A stretch of DNA of 7,816 nucleotides from NCBI GenBank assembly GCA_903895005.1, contig CAITSH010000075.1, positions 1 through 7,816 on the forward strand. The letters are read 5' to 3'. Shown in pieces: positions 1-6,182 of the stretch. This DNA is from an uncultured Pseudomonadota bacterium. Its GTDB lineage: Bacteria; Pseudomonadota; Gammaproteobacteria; Burkholderiales; SG8-39. The first letter of the stretch is position 1. Each line of letters opens with the position of its first letter. The notes beneath the pieces are model-generated. The model saw only the letters and a list, made by a program, of their open reading frames with translations, ran no database searches and was not told where the DNA came from. The translations under genes and the position numbers were made by a program.

Positions 1-196
1 CAGCTACAACGGCGCGGCCCAGCCCGATCCGACCAAGCCCCTGGAAGGCGGCCGCAAGGACGTGTACCGCCTTGACCCGAGCTCGACCATCACCACGGCG
101 ATGCGCTTTCGCGACTACAAGGGCATCTACCCCATGCACTGCCATAACGTGGTTCACGAAGACCACGGCATGATGGCCATGTGGAAGATCGTCTGA
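1..196 (+). CDS. Multicopper oxidase, C-terminal fragment (partial at 5' edge)
   Basis: The frame opens before the window and encodes the last 64 residues of a multicopper oxidase, ending in TGA at 194-196. The segment HCHNVVHEDHGM (nt 137-172) is the C-terminal copper signature H-C-H-x3-H-x4-M: the Cys and second His bracket the type 1 copper, the flanking His residues reach the trinuclear centre, and the Met is the axial type 1 ligand. It is preceded by MRFRDYKGIYP, the usual lead-in strand. By family knowledge these enzymes oxidise phenols, Cu(I), Fe(II) or Mn(II) while reducing O2 to water, usually in the periplasm or outside the cell. The HCHN..HED form occurs in CotA-like and in Mn-oxidase-like members, so the substrate cannot be told from this fragment. 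The SCO gene starts 25 nt downstream, consistent with one transcript. Confidence 0.93.
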   Translation, partial: SYNGAAQPDPTKPLEGGRKDVYRLDPSSTITTAMRFRDYKGIYPMHCHNVVHEDHGMMAMWKIV

Positions 197-221
197 GAAC
201 GGCCGGCGAGGGAGACTCTCG

Positions 222-839
222 ATGAACCGCAGATCCTTTCTCTCGGCCGCAGGCCTGCTGCCCCTGGCAGCAGCCCTGCCGGCGGCGGCCGACCCGCTGC
301 ACGGCGGCGCCGCCGCCGGCGCAGCACGGCCGATCTCCAGGGCCGCCTCGCGCGGTTACCTGCCCAACATCCCGCTGGTGGCACACACCGGCGAGACCTT
401 CAACTTTTACGACGACCTGGTGCGCGACCGCATCATCTTGTTGAACTTTTTTGTCGTGCAGTGCCCCGAAGGGCGCTGCCCCGCCGCCAACCAGAACCTG
501 CGCCAGGTGCAGGACATGCTGGGCGACCGCATGGGCAAGGACGTGTTTTTCTACTCCGTCACGCTGGAGCCGGAAAAAGACACCGTGCCCATCCTCAAGG
601 AATACGCCGAGGATATTTTCGAGACCAAGCCGGGCTGGTTGTTCCTGACCGGCAAGCCCAATGACATCGAGCTGCTGCGCCGTCGCCAGGGCTTTGTCGA
701 CCCCGACCCCGAGCGCGACCGCGATGTCACCCTTCACAGCAGCTCGGGCCGCCTGATCGTGGATAACAAAGAGAGCTGGTCGATGGTCGCGCTGGGCACC
801 TCGCCGCGCAACATCTACAGCGTCATTCGTTCGCTTTGA
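222..839 (+). CDS. SCO1/SenC-family copper chaperone with CX4C motif and Tat-like leader
   Basis: This 205-aa protein is a thioredoxin-fold SCO protein, a periplasmic Cu chaperone/thiol reductase that normally loads CuA of cytochrome oxidase or other cuproenzymes. The leader MNRRSFLS resembles a twin-arginine signal, with likely cleavage near AAA-D (residue 23). The fold starts around residue 47. The strand LLNFFVVQ leads into C81-P-E-G-R-C86, and the conserved distal copper-binding His is probably H172 in the TLHSSSG stretch. The usual SCO motif is CXXXC; here four residues lie between the cysteines, and the bases at 462-479 read cleanly. The GWLFLTGKPNDIELLRR stretch matches SCO proteins as I know them. 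The start is supported by GAGGGAGA at 208-215, six bases upstream. The position directly behind the oxidase gene suggests it metallates that enzyme; this is inference. Confidence 0.88.
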   Translation: MNRRSFLSAAGLLPLAAALPAAADPLHGGAAAGAARPISRAASRGYLPNIPLVAHTGETFNFYDDLVRDRIILLNFFVVQCPEGRCPAANQNLRQVQDMLGDRMGKDVFFYSVTLEPEKDTVPILKEYAEDIFETKPGWLFLTGKPNDIELLRRRQGFVDPDPERDRDVTLHSSSGRLIVDNKESWSMVALGTSPRNIYSVIRSL

Positions 840-887
840 ACGTCTGCTCCCGATAAACCAGAAACCTGAAACCGCAATCCGATCGCC

Positions 888-1949
888 ATGACGCTTCGCA
901 TCATTCCCCAACGGCATGTGACCTTGAGCGCCCTGCTGGCGGCGACGCTGATGACCTCGGCGCTGTCGCTGGCCCTGGCGCAGGGCGAGGCGCGCGCCAG
1001 CATACCGGCGCCCGGTTCGCCCGAGGCGGCGGCGCAATATGAGCCGCCCCCGGCGCCGACCGCGGCCGAATTGCTCGCGCAGGGTCGCATGGCGGTGTTT
1101 GCGCGCGACTACGCCGAGGCGCTGCGCCTGTTCCGCCTCTCCGCCGCCGCAGGCAGTGCGCGCGCGCTCAGCGCCATTGGCGATTTGTACGAGCGCGGCT
1201 TTGGCGTGGCGCGCAGCGATCGTGAAGCCACCGTCTGGTATCGCAAGGCCGTCGCCGCAGGCGATGCAGAAGGGCAGGCGCGCATCGGTTTCATGCTGGT
1301 GCGCGGCGCTGATGTGGCGCAGGTGCAAGCGGCCCTGGCGATGATCCGCCAGGCCGCGGCCAAAAACGACGGCTTCGGCCAGTTTGTGCTGGCCACTCTG
1401 TATATGCAGGGCCGTGTTGTGCCGCGCGATGACGCCATGGCCGCGACGCTGCTCGAGGCCGCCTCGGCCCAGGGCGAGCAGGCGGCGCAAAGCCTGCTCG
1501 GCCAGATGTACCTGGAGGGCCGTGGCGTGCCCATGCATGCGGGCATGGCGCTGATGCTGCTCACCGAGGCCGCGCGCCAGGGCGATGCAGCGGCACAAAA
1601 CCGCCTGGGCGTGTTGTTTCGCAAAGGCTGGGGCATAGAGCGCGACGAACAAGAGGCCGCCTACTGGCTCGAGAAGGCCGGCGAGCAGGGCGACCAGGAG
1701 GCGCGCGCCAATCTCGCGCTCCTGCTGATGACCGGACGCGAGGTGCGTCACGACCTCGCCAAGGCGCTGGACTTGCTGCGTGAGGCGGCGCAAGGCGGCA
1801 ACGCGCTGGCGCAATACCACCTGGGCCTGTGCCTGATCGAAGGGCGCGGCGTGCCGCAAGACCAGGCCGAGGGCCTGCGTCTGGTGCGCCAGTCGGCCAG
1901 CCGCGGCCTCGCCGATGCGCAGACCTATGTGCGCGAGTTGCCGCAATGA
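888..1949 (+). CDS. Exported Sel1-like (SLR/TPR) repeat protein
   Basis: This 353-aa protein has an N-terminal signal peptide (hydrophobic residues 11-31, likely cleavage at ALA-Q 31/32), then a Pro/Ala-rich linker (39-57). The rest, from about residue 58 to the end, is seven or eight Sel1-like repeats of 35-38 residues. Examples begin near 91 (ARALSAIGDLYERGFGV), 200 (AQSLLGQMYLEGRGVP), 236 (AQNRLGVLFRKGWGI) and 308 (AQYHLGLCLIEGRGVP). Each shows the A-x3-LG-x2-Y-x2-G-xGV..A..W/LL..AA..G pattern. Family proteins form alpha-solenoid scaffolds for protein-protein contacts and have no catalytic role. I infer a periplasmic adaptor for the neighbouring copper or redox proteins. It starts 48 nt after the SCO gene with no convincing Shine-Dalgarno, so translation may depend on upstream coupling. 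The partner is not identifiable from sequence. Confidence 0.85.
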   Translation: MTLRIIPQRHVTLSALLAATLMTSALSLALAQGEARASIPAPGSPEAAAQYEPPPAPTAAELLAQGRMAVFARDYAEALRLFRLSAAAGSARALSAIGDLYERGFGVARSDREATVWYRKAVAAGDAEGQARIGFMLVRGADVAQVQAALAMIRQAAAKNDGFGQFVLATLYMQGRVVPRDDAMAATLLEAASAQGEQAAQSLLGQMYLEGRGVPMHAGMALMLLTEAARQGDAAAQNRLGVLFRKGWGIERDEQEAAYWLEKAGEQGDQEARANLALLLMTGREVRHDLAKALDLLREAAQGGNALAQYHLGLCLIEGRGVPQDQAEGLRLVRQSASRGLADAQTYVRELPQ

Positions 1950-2581
1950 TCCAGCACCCGGGCTTCGGGCGCGAGCGCATGACCAGCCTGTTGATGGGGC
2001 TGGCGCTCGCCTGCGGCCTGATGTTCACCGCGGCGCTGTGCTTTGCAGCGCAGGTCAAGCCCTGGGGCGACACCGCTGTGCCGGCCTTGAAATTTGACAC
2101 GCTGCAGGGCGGGCGTTTTGACGCGTCCGGCCTCAACGGAAAAATTGCCGTGCTCAACTTTTGGGCGGTGTGGTGCGAGCCCTGCCGCGAAGAACTGCCG
2201 GCGCTGGCGCGCCTGGCCGCTTCGATGCAGGGGCAGGCGGTGGAGTTTTTGCTCGTCAACACCGGCGACTCGAACACCGCGATCACGAAATTTTTCAACA
2301 AGACGCCGACCAGTTTGCGCAGCGTGCGGCTGCCGGCCGAGGCGGCGGATTTTCGTTTTGCCACGCTGCCATCGACGGTGATTTTTGACGCGCAGGGACG
2401 GCCGCGCTGGGTGATCAACGGCATCGTCGACGCGCAGGGTGAACCGGTGCGCGGCCTGGTGGAAAAACTGCAGGCCGAGGCGCGTGTTCCCGTTGCCACA
2501 CCGGCTGCAAAGTCCGCACAGACCGCGGCGGAAAAACCGCGCGCCCGCGCTGCGGCGCCCGTGGCCCCGGTCACCCGTTAG
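1946..2581 (+). CDS. TlpA/ResA-like periplasmic thioredoxin-fold protein
   Basis: I place the start at the ATG overlapping the upstream stop as ATGA, giving 211 aa. An in-frame ATG at 1979 would remove 11 residues and still leave a good signal sequence; an opening further upstream at 1829 is rejected. Residues 12-35 are a signal peptide or anchor. The thioredoxin domain (about 40-175) has NFWAVWCEPC with C77 and C80, the TlpA-type WCxPC active site, and P142 in ATLPST as the probable cis-proline. By family knowledge such proteins reduce disulfides in periplasmic partners; TlpA of Bradyrhizobium reduces its SCO protein and the CuA subunit before copper loading, which fits the SCO gene here. 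The last ~32 residues form an unusual Ala/Pro/Lys/Arg-rich tail beyond the domain. It is the last gene of the tightly packed cluster. Confidence 0.88.
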   Translation: MIQHPGFGRERMTSLLMGLALACGLMFTAALCFAAQVKPWGDTAVPALKFDTLQGGRFDASGLNGKIAVLNFWAVWCEPCREELPALARLAASMQGQAVEFLLVNTGDSNTAITKFFNKTPTSLRSVRLPAEAADFRFATLPSTVIFDAQGRPRWVINGIVDAQGEPVRGLVEKLQAEARVPVATPAAKSAQTAAEKPRARAAAPVAPVTR

Positions 2582-2583
2582 GC

Positions 2584-2600
2584 CCGGGCAGCTTGCCCGG
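2584..2600 (+). other. Hairpin just after the TlpA-like gene
   Basis: CCGGGCA (2584-2590) and TGCCCGG (2594-2600) form a perfect 7-bp stem with a 3-nt loop, starting three bases after the TlpA-like stop. No T-run follows, so it is not a classical intrinsic terminator. Its 3' arm is the beginning of repeat copy A. It could stabilise the 3' end of the operon mRNA. Confidence 0.5.
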
Positions 2601-2673
2601 CCATGACACAGCGTTACATCTCTGCCACGAGAGAGGGACTGATTTGCATTTAACCGCGCCGTATCGTTAGCGC
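2591..2673 (+). repeat. Intergenic direct repeat, copy A (~83 bp)
   Basis: This aligns without gaps to 2721-2803 at an offset of 130. By hand count 61 of 83 positions match. The best-kept blocks are the GTTACA area, GCCACGA, GACTGA, GCATTTAAC, CGTATC and TTAGC. It holds no credible coding frame. It begins within the 3' arm of the hairpin at 2584-2600, and the equivalent point in copy B is also a hairpin arm. It could be a duplicated regulatory or transcribed leader element for the copper-binding protein gene downstream, or part of a dispersed intergenic repeat family; the sequence does not decide this. Confidence 0.7.
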
Positions 2674-2696
2674 GCCAGTAAAAGAAGCGGCAGTAC

Positions 2697-2731
2697 CCCC
2701 GGCACATAGAGACCAAACAGGTTTGCCGGGG
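2697..2731 (+). other. Hairpin between the two repeat copies
   Basis: CCCCGGCA (2697-2704) pairs perfectly with TGCCGGGG (2724-2731), an 8-bp stem around a 19-nt loop. It occupies the same position relative to copy B as the 2584-2600 hairpin does to copy A. One internal pair differs between the two hairpins by a compensating swap (G2586-C2598 against C2700-G2728), so the pairing was kept while the bases changed. Confidence 0.5.
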
Positions 2732-2803
2732 CATTACACGGAGTTACACGTTCGCCACGAAAGCACGACTGAATCGCATTTAACGAAGACGTATCTTTAG
2801 CAC
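2721..2803 (+). repeat. Intergenic direct repeat, copy B (~83 bp), upstream of the CusF-like gene
   Basis: This is the second copy of the element at 2591-2673, ending 26 nt before the CusF-like start codon, so it lies in the promoter or 5' leader of that gene. It carries two exact TTACACG heptamers ten bases apart (2734 and 2744). The counterpart in copy A is degenerate (TGACACA, TTACATC). No strong sigma70 -35/-10 pair with normal spacing is evident in either copy. Confidence 0.7.
2734..2750 (+). promoter_or_regulatory. Possible response-regulator box: tandem TTACACG heptamers
   Basis: TTACACG at 2734-2740 is repeated at 2744-2750, one helical turn apart. OmpR/PhoB-class regulators, including copper-sensing CopR/CusR types, bind half-sites spaced 10-11 bp apart. 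The position about 80-95 bp before the copper-binding protein start fits an operator. The sequence is not a recognised cop box, so this is a tentative call. Confidence 0.25.
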
Positions 2804-2829
2804 TCACACCCAACAAAAGGAATCACCCC

Positions 2830-3225
2830 ATGAAGCACACCATGCAAAAAGCCCTTGGCGCAGTCGCCGCCACCGCCGCGCTGGCGCTGTTCTCGTGCGC
2901 GGCATTCGCGCAGTCGGCCAGCGCCGACGGTGAAATCCGCAAGATCGACGCCAAGGCCAACCGCGTGATCATCAAGCACGGCGAATGGAAGGGCATGGAC
3001 ATGCAGGCCATGACCATGGCGTTTCGCGTGCGCGATGCAGCCGTTCTGAGCGGCCTCAAAGTCGCCGACACGGTGCGCTTCGTGGTTGAAAAAGACGGTG
3101 GCGACTATGTGGTCACCGCGATCGAGCGCAAGGCGCAGGTCCAGGCCGCAGCCGACACCGGTGCCGCCGCCCACGCCCCCGCCCATGCGCATATGCATGG
3201 GCACACAACTGAATCACGGAGGTGA
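2830..3225 (+). CDS. CusF-like periplasmic copper-binding protein
   Basis: This 131-aa protein has a signal peptide (residues 1-27, likely cleavage AFA-Q) and a small OB-fold domain (about 34-100) of the CusF/CusF_Ec type. Metal ligands align without gaps to E. coli CusF: H50 to H36, M61 to M47 and M63 to M49, inside DMQAMTM. The position of CusF Trp44, which caps Cu(I) by a cation-pi contact, is M58 here; a Trp sits at 53 instead. The C-terminal tail adds five His and one Met (H115, H119, H121, M122, H123, H125), probably an extra metal-binding arm. By family knowledge the role is to bind periplasmic Cu(I)/Ag(I) and hand it to an efflux pump or cuproprotein; no CusCBA-type pump is in view. 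The start has AAAGGA at 2817-2822. It is separated by about 240 nt from genes on both sides, so it probably has its own promoter. Confidence 0.88.
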   Translation: MKHTMQKALGAVAATAALALFSCAAFAQSASADGEIRKIDAKANRVIIKHGEWKGMDMQAMTMAFRVRDAAVLSGLKVADTVRFVVEKDGGDYVVTAIERKAQVQAAADTGAAAHAPAHAHMHGHTTESRR

Positions 3226-3323
3226 CCCGCGACGGATCAGCAGCCATCTTTCGCGGGTAAGCCCGCAACCGGAACCCCCGGCAGGCCCTGAAAAAACCGG
3301 TGCCTGCCGCGGTAAAGCCGGAA
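3226..3323 (+). promoter_or_regulatory. Leader with competing hairpins after the CusF-like gene
   Basis: Directly after the stop, CCCGCGA (3226-3232) can pair with TCGCGGG (3251-3257). Bases 3253-3257 (GCGGG) can instead pair with CCCGC (3262-3266), so the two stems exclude each other. A third perfect 8-bp stem joins CGGCAGGC (3279-3286) to GCCTGCCG (3302-3309) over a loop containing A6. No T-run follows any stem. The pieces around 3252-3274 and 3308-3323 (CGCGG..TAA..GCC..CGGAAC) also look like degenerate copies of each other. It may be a 3' end for the copper protein mRNA or an upstream leader for the next gene. Confidence 0.35.
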
Positions 3324-3328
3324 CAGGT

Positions 3329-3356
3329 TTGCAGCAATATTTAACATAATTAAAAT
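3329..3356 (+). promoter_or_regulatory. Candidate sigma70-type promoter in an AT-rich stretch
   Basis: Bases 3331-3450 are about 30% GC by hand count, in strong contrast to the GC-rich genes either side, and precede the large secreted protein gene. Within it, TTGCAG (3329-3334) and TAAAAT (3351-3356) are spaced 16 bp. An alternative is TTAACA (3341-3346) with TTTTAT (3365-3370), spaced 18 bp. TTTCAATT occurs at 3370 and again at 3388. The region very likely drives the downstream gene; the exact hexamers are uncertain. Confidence 0.35.
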
Positions 3357-3465
3357 TCTGTCACTTTTATTTCAATTATTTCGTAACTTTCAATTTTGGT
3401 TTCAGCAGTACTTCCCAACGAATTTTCTGAATCACTTTGATCTGACCCTTTTCAGGAGCCAACAC

Positions 3466-6090
3466 ATGAATCCTATTTTAAGAAACTCAGTCGTCGCAGC
3501 GCTTGCGGCGATGTCGCTGGCGCAGCCCGCGCAGGCGGTGCTGCAGCGCCAGGGCCCGGTTGATCCGGCCCATGGTTTCCCGGCCTGGTTCCAGGACCGC
3601 AACGGCGTCGCGCTCGAGCTGTGCTCCATCAACAGCCCCGACGCCGTCGGCCTCGCCGTCGTTAACGCCGGACTGTGCGCCATCGTCAACGTTCCGGCGC
3701 CCAACGGCGTTTCAGTGGCCCCCGAGGTGTTCCCCAACAATTTCTCGACCGAGCACTTCTATACGCTCACCGGCGCGAGGCTCGCGCCGGCCGGCCAGGG
3801 CAACCTCGGCAACGTCGCCGTGCCCACCCCGGGCGCCGGGCGCATTACCTTCAACTTCGCGCTCGAGGCCTCCTTCGCCAACGGCGTGCCGACCGAGGGC
3901 CAGCAGCTGTGGTTCACGCGCTGGCGCGTCAACCACGGCAACGTGGCCTGCACCGGCAACCATACCTATTACACGCCGACCCGGCCGCCGCAGACTTTTG
4001 CCGGCGTGGCGCGCGGCAAGATCTTTGAAACCACAGACACCGGCATGGGCAATCCCGCAGCCGTGATGTCGGGCGACATCGGCCCGTTCCTGCAGTCGAG
4101 TGATGTGCCCGGCGGCGCGCCCAGGGCGCCCTTCACCGGTCCGGATGGCAAGAAGTACCTGTCCGACGGCGGCGGTATCGGCAGCGCGATGACCGGCAGC
4201 GAGATTCCCAATGCGCTCGCCACCAGCACCAACCCCTATGTGCCGCCGGAAATCAAGGCGATGAAGTTCACCGACTACGTCGCCGTGCAAGGCCCCGGTG
4301 TCGTGACCGGCAACTGCGCCCTGGATGAGGTCGTTTACTCCACCAATACTTTCCAGATGTTTGGCCGTTTTTTCGAAGGCCCGATTCCCTCGCGCAACAG
4401 CGTTGATCGCGCCACCTACCGCGCCGTTGACAGCAATGCCGATGGCAAGTCCGACATGTTCCAGATCGGCGCCTGGGCGCAAGCCACGCAGGAAGCCGGC
4501 AAGCCGGTGCCCCGCCTGGGCATGAGCCTGTGGTACACCGATCCGGCCAATCCGGCCAGCAGCACGGCCGAAGTTGGCATGGAAGGCGTGCAGACCGCCG
4601 CCGGCACGCCGGCCTTTGCCGGCCAGATCGCCACGCCGCAGTTCGAGTATTTCCAGGGCATGACCGCCGTGACCCAGCCCAGCGGCACCACCGCCCTGCC
4701 CAACCCGGTCTATACCAACGCCCGTGTTCGCGTCATCACCGACACGCCGCCCACCACGGTGGACGTGGCGCTCGTTGATGAGCTGCGTATCAACCAGGCG
4801 GTGTGGAACAGCGTCACCAAGACGCTGACGGTGAGCGCCGAGTCCGGCGCCTACCTGCAGACTCCCACGCCGGTTGGCGGCACCGCTGCCAATGCGATCT
4901 GCTCCGCACCCTGCCTGACGCTGAACGCCTACGGCCTGCCGCTGGCGGACGCCGCCGGCGCCGCGATCGACTTCAAGATGAAGACGGCCGCAAACGCGAC
5001 TTCGCCGGTGGCGAGCATCGTGGTACCCAACGTGCAGACGCCCCCTTCGTACGTCACGGTGAGCTCTTCGGCCGGCGGACGCGATCGCCAGCCGGTGATC
5101 TACCAGGGCTCGGCAACCGGTGCGGCGCTGTTCCAGGCCGACACGGTGAACGTGCCCAAGGACACGCCGGTCAACGTCGATGTGTTTGCCAACGACATCG
5201 GTGTGGCCGCGGTGGCCAACCTGCTGATCTGCGCAGATGCTGCTGGTGTGACCTGTGCGGTTCCCAATGCACAGACGGCCTGCACCGTGGCCACGGCTTC
5301 GCCGCAATGCACCGGGCTTGGCGGACGGATCATGCTGAACGGCAACCTCGTGACCTACACGCCGCCGGCTGGCATGGGTGGCATCACCGACACGTTCTGG
5401 TACAAGGCCTCGACCGCCAACGGAACGACGGCAGTAGCGCAGGTGAACGCGGTGATCAGCAACCTCGCCGGTCTGCCCGATGCGCGTGACGACCTGGGTA
5501 ACACCGCGGTCGCCGGCACCCCTGCGATCATCGATGTGGTGGCCAATGACTTCGCCCCGGCTGGGGTGGACATCACCACGCTGCGCATCACGCAGGAGCC
5601 TTGCACCTTCACCGCGGTGGCACCGACCTGCGCCGCAGGCTCGGCAAGCTTCACCACGATCCCGGGCAAGCTGGTGTTCACGGCGCCGTCGGCCGGTGAC
5701 TGGACCTTCGCCTACACCTTCACCGACCAGGCCGGCATGATCGCCGACCAGGGCGTGGTGGGGGTCACTGCGCTGGGTGCCGAAACGCTCTCGTTTGCAC
5801 GGGCACAGTGGACTGCAGGTCGCGTCGGTACGACGACCAGCACCCTGCGCGCCAACGGTGTTTCCAGCATCGCCCAGGGTCAGCCGATCCAGCTGATGCT
5901 GCCGAACGCGGCCAGCGGCGTGAACGGTTGTGTCAACCCGGCTGCGGGCCAGTTGCTCGCAACCACCACGGTTGGTGCGCTAGGTGTGTGGACCTTCGCC
6001 GGGGTGACGCTGAATGTCAACGCCAAGCCGGCCCAGGCCTATGTGTACTCGCCGAGATTCGGCGGTTGCACCCAGACCACCGTCCAGTAA
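3466..6090 (+). CDS. Large secreted multidomain protein of unrecognised family, with Ig/cadherin-like modules
   Basis: This 874-aa protein has a signal peptide (1-24, cleavage AQA-V) and a strong start (AGGAG at 3454-3458). The N-terminal module (about 25-525) opens VLQRQGPVD and contains PEVFPNNFSTEHFYTL, SDVPGGAPRAPFTGPDGKKY, and LVDELRINQAVWNS followed by TKTLTVSAESGA. Its cysteines are C53, C71, C162, C284, C479 and C483 (CSAPC). Two modules follow, about 558-668 and 672-769. Each starts with a PVNVDVFANDIG- or PAIIDVVANDFA-type strand, typical of bacterial Ig/cadherin-like (Big_9 style) repeats, and carries extra cysteines. The last ~100 residues form a separate beta-rich domain ending YSPRFGGCTQTTVQ. 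I see no PEP-CTERM, LPXTG, beta-barrel or catalytic motif. I do not recognise the family. Extracellular or cell-surface location is likely; the function is unknown. The next gene is a paralog of the N-terminal module. Confidence 0.85.
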   Translation: MNPILRNSVVAALAAMSLAQPAQAVLQRQGPVDPAHGFPAWFQDRNGVALELCSINSPDAVGLAVVNAGLCAIVNVPAPNGVSVAPEVFPNNFSTEHFYTLTGARLAPAGQGNLGNVAVPTPGAGRITFNFALEASFANGVPTEGQQLWFTRWRVNHGNVACTGNHTYYTPTRPPQTFAGVARGKIFETTDTGMGNPAAVMSGDIGPFLQSSDVPGGAPRAPFTGPDGKKYLSDGGGIGSAMTGSEIPNALATSTNPYVPPEIKAMKFTDYVAVQGPGVVTGNCALDEVVYSTNTFQMFGRFFEGPIPSRNSVDRATYRAVDSNADGKSDMFQIGAWAQATQEAGKPVPRLGMSLWYTDPANPASSTAEVGMEGVQTAAGTPAFAGQIATPQFEYFQGMTAVTQPSGTTALPNPVYTNARVRVITDTPPTTVDVALVDELRINQAVWNSVTKTLTVSAESGAYLQTPTPVGGTAANAICSAPCLTLNAYGLPLADAAGAAIDFKMKTAANATSPVASIVVPNVQTPPSYVTVSSSAGGRDRQPVIYQGSATGAALFQADTVNVPKDTPVNVDVFANDIGVAAVANLLICADAAGVTCAVPNAQTACTVATASPQCTGLGGRIMLNGNLVTYTPPAGMGGITDTFWYKASTANGTTAVAQVNAVISNLAGLPDARDDLGNTAVAGTPAIIDVVANDFAPAGVDITTLRITQEPCTFTAVAPTCAAGSASFTTIPGKLVFTAPSAGDWTFAYTFTDQAGMIADQGVVGVTALGAETLSFARAQWTAGRVGTTTSTLRANGVSSIAQGQPIQLMLPNAASGVNGCVNPAAGQLLATTTVGALGVWTFAGVTLNVNAKPAQAYVYSPRFGGCTQTTVQ

Positions 6091-6104
6091 GAAGCCGGAC
6101 ATGA

Positions 6105-6182
6105 AGCCCGCCCGCCAGCCCAGCCACACCAGCAAGACTGCCGCAGCGGCGCCCCGCGCGCCGCGGCAGGGGCGGGCGGGCT
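6105..6182 (+). other. 78-nt nested GC-rich hairpin between the paralogs
   Basis: Three nested perfect stems stack here: 12 bp (6105-6116 with 6171-6182), 7 bp (6138-6144 with 6163-6169) and 5 bp (6148-6152 with 6158-6162). It starts 14 nt after the upstream stop. No T-run follows, so it is not a textbook intrinsic terminator; it may pause or partly terminate transcription, or protect the upstream mRNA. If the paralogs are co-transcribed, it could lower expression of the second one. Confidence 0.6.

Noticed and set aside
1829..1945. Upstream extension of the TlpA-like gene to an ATG at 1829
   Set aside because: It overlaps the Sel1 gene by 120 bases, encodes an Arg/Pro-rich stretch and buries the signal peptide; the ATGA overlap start at 1946 is far more natural.
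90..1946. 618-codon open frame on the minus strand across the SCO and Sel1 genes
   Set aside because: It lies opposite well-supported genes, has no recognisable domain and is Arg/Gly/Ala/His-rich, as expected for an antisense frame in GC-rich DNA.
2644..2667. Sigma70 promoter in repeat copy A (TTGCAT and TATCGT)
   Set aside because: The spacer is only 12 bp, and the -35-like word is degraded in copy B (TCGCAT).
2887..2901. Lipoprotein signal (LFSC) in the CusF-like protein
   Set aside because: The Phe at -2 is a poor lipobox residue and a standard cleavage site, AFA-Q, follows; a soluble periplasmic protein is more likely.
3226..3330. c-di-GMP-I (GEMM) or other known riboswitch
   Set aside because: Fragments such as GCGGGTAAGCCCGC and TAAAGCCGG recall parts of known aptamers, but the conserved core words and their order are absent.
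3712..5307. 531-codon minus-strand open frame opposite the first secreted protein
   Set aside because: Composition is typical of a shadow frame, with no domain or signal; the plus-strand gene has an RBS, a signal peptide and a paralog.
6000..6090. PEP-CTERM, LPXTG or other sorting signal at the end of the first secreted protein
   Set aside because: The C-terminus has no terminal hydrophobic helix plus basic tail and no sorting motif; it ends in a beta-rich Cys-containing segment.
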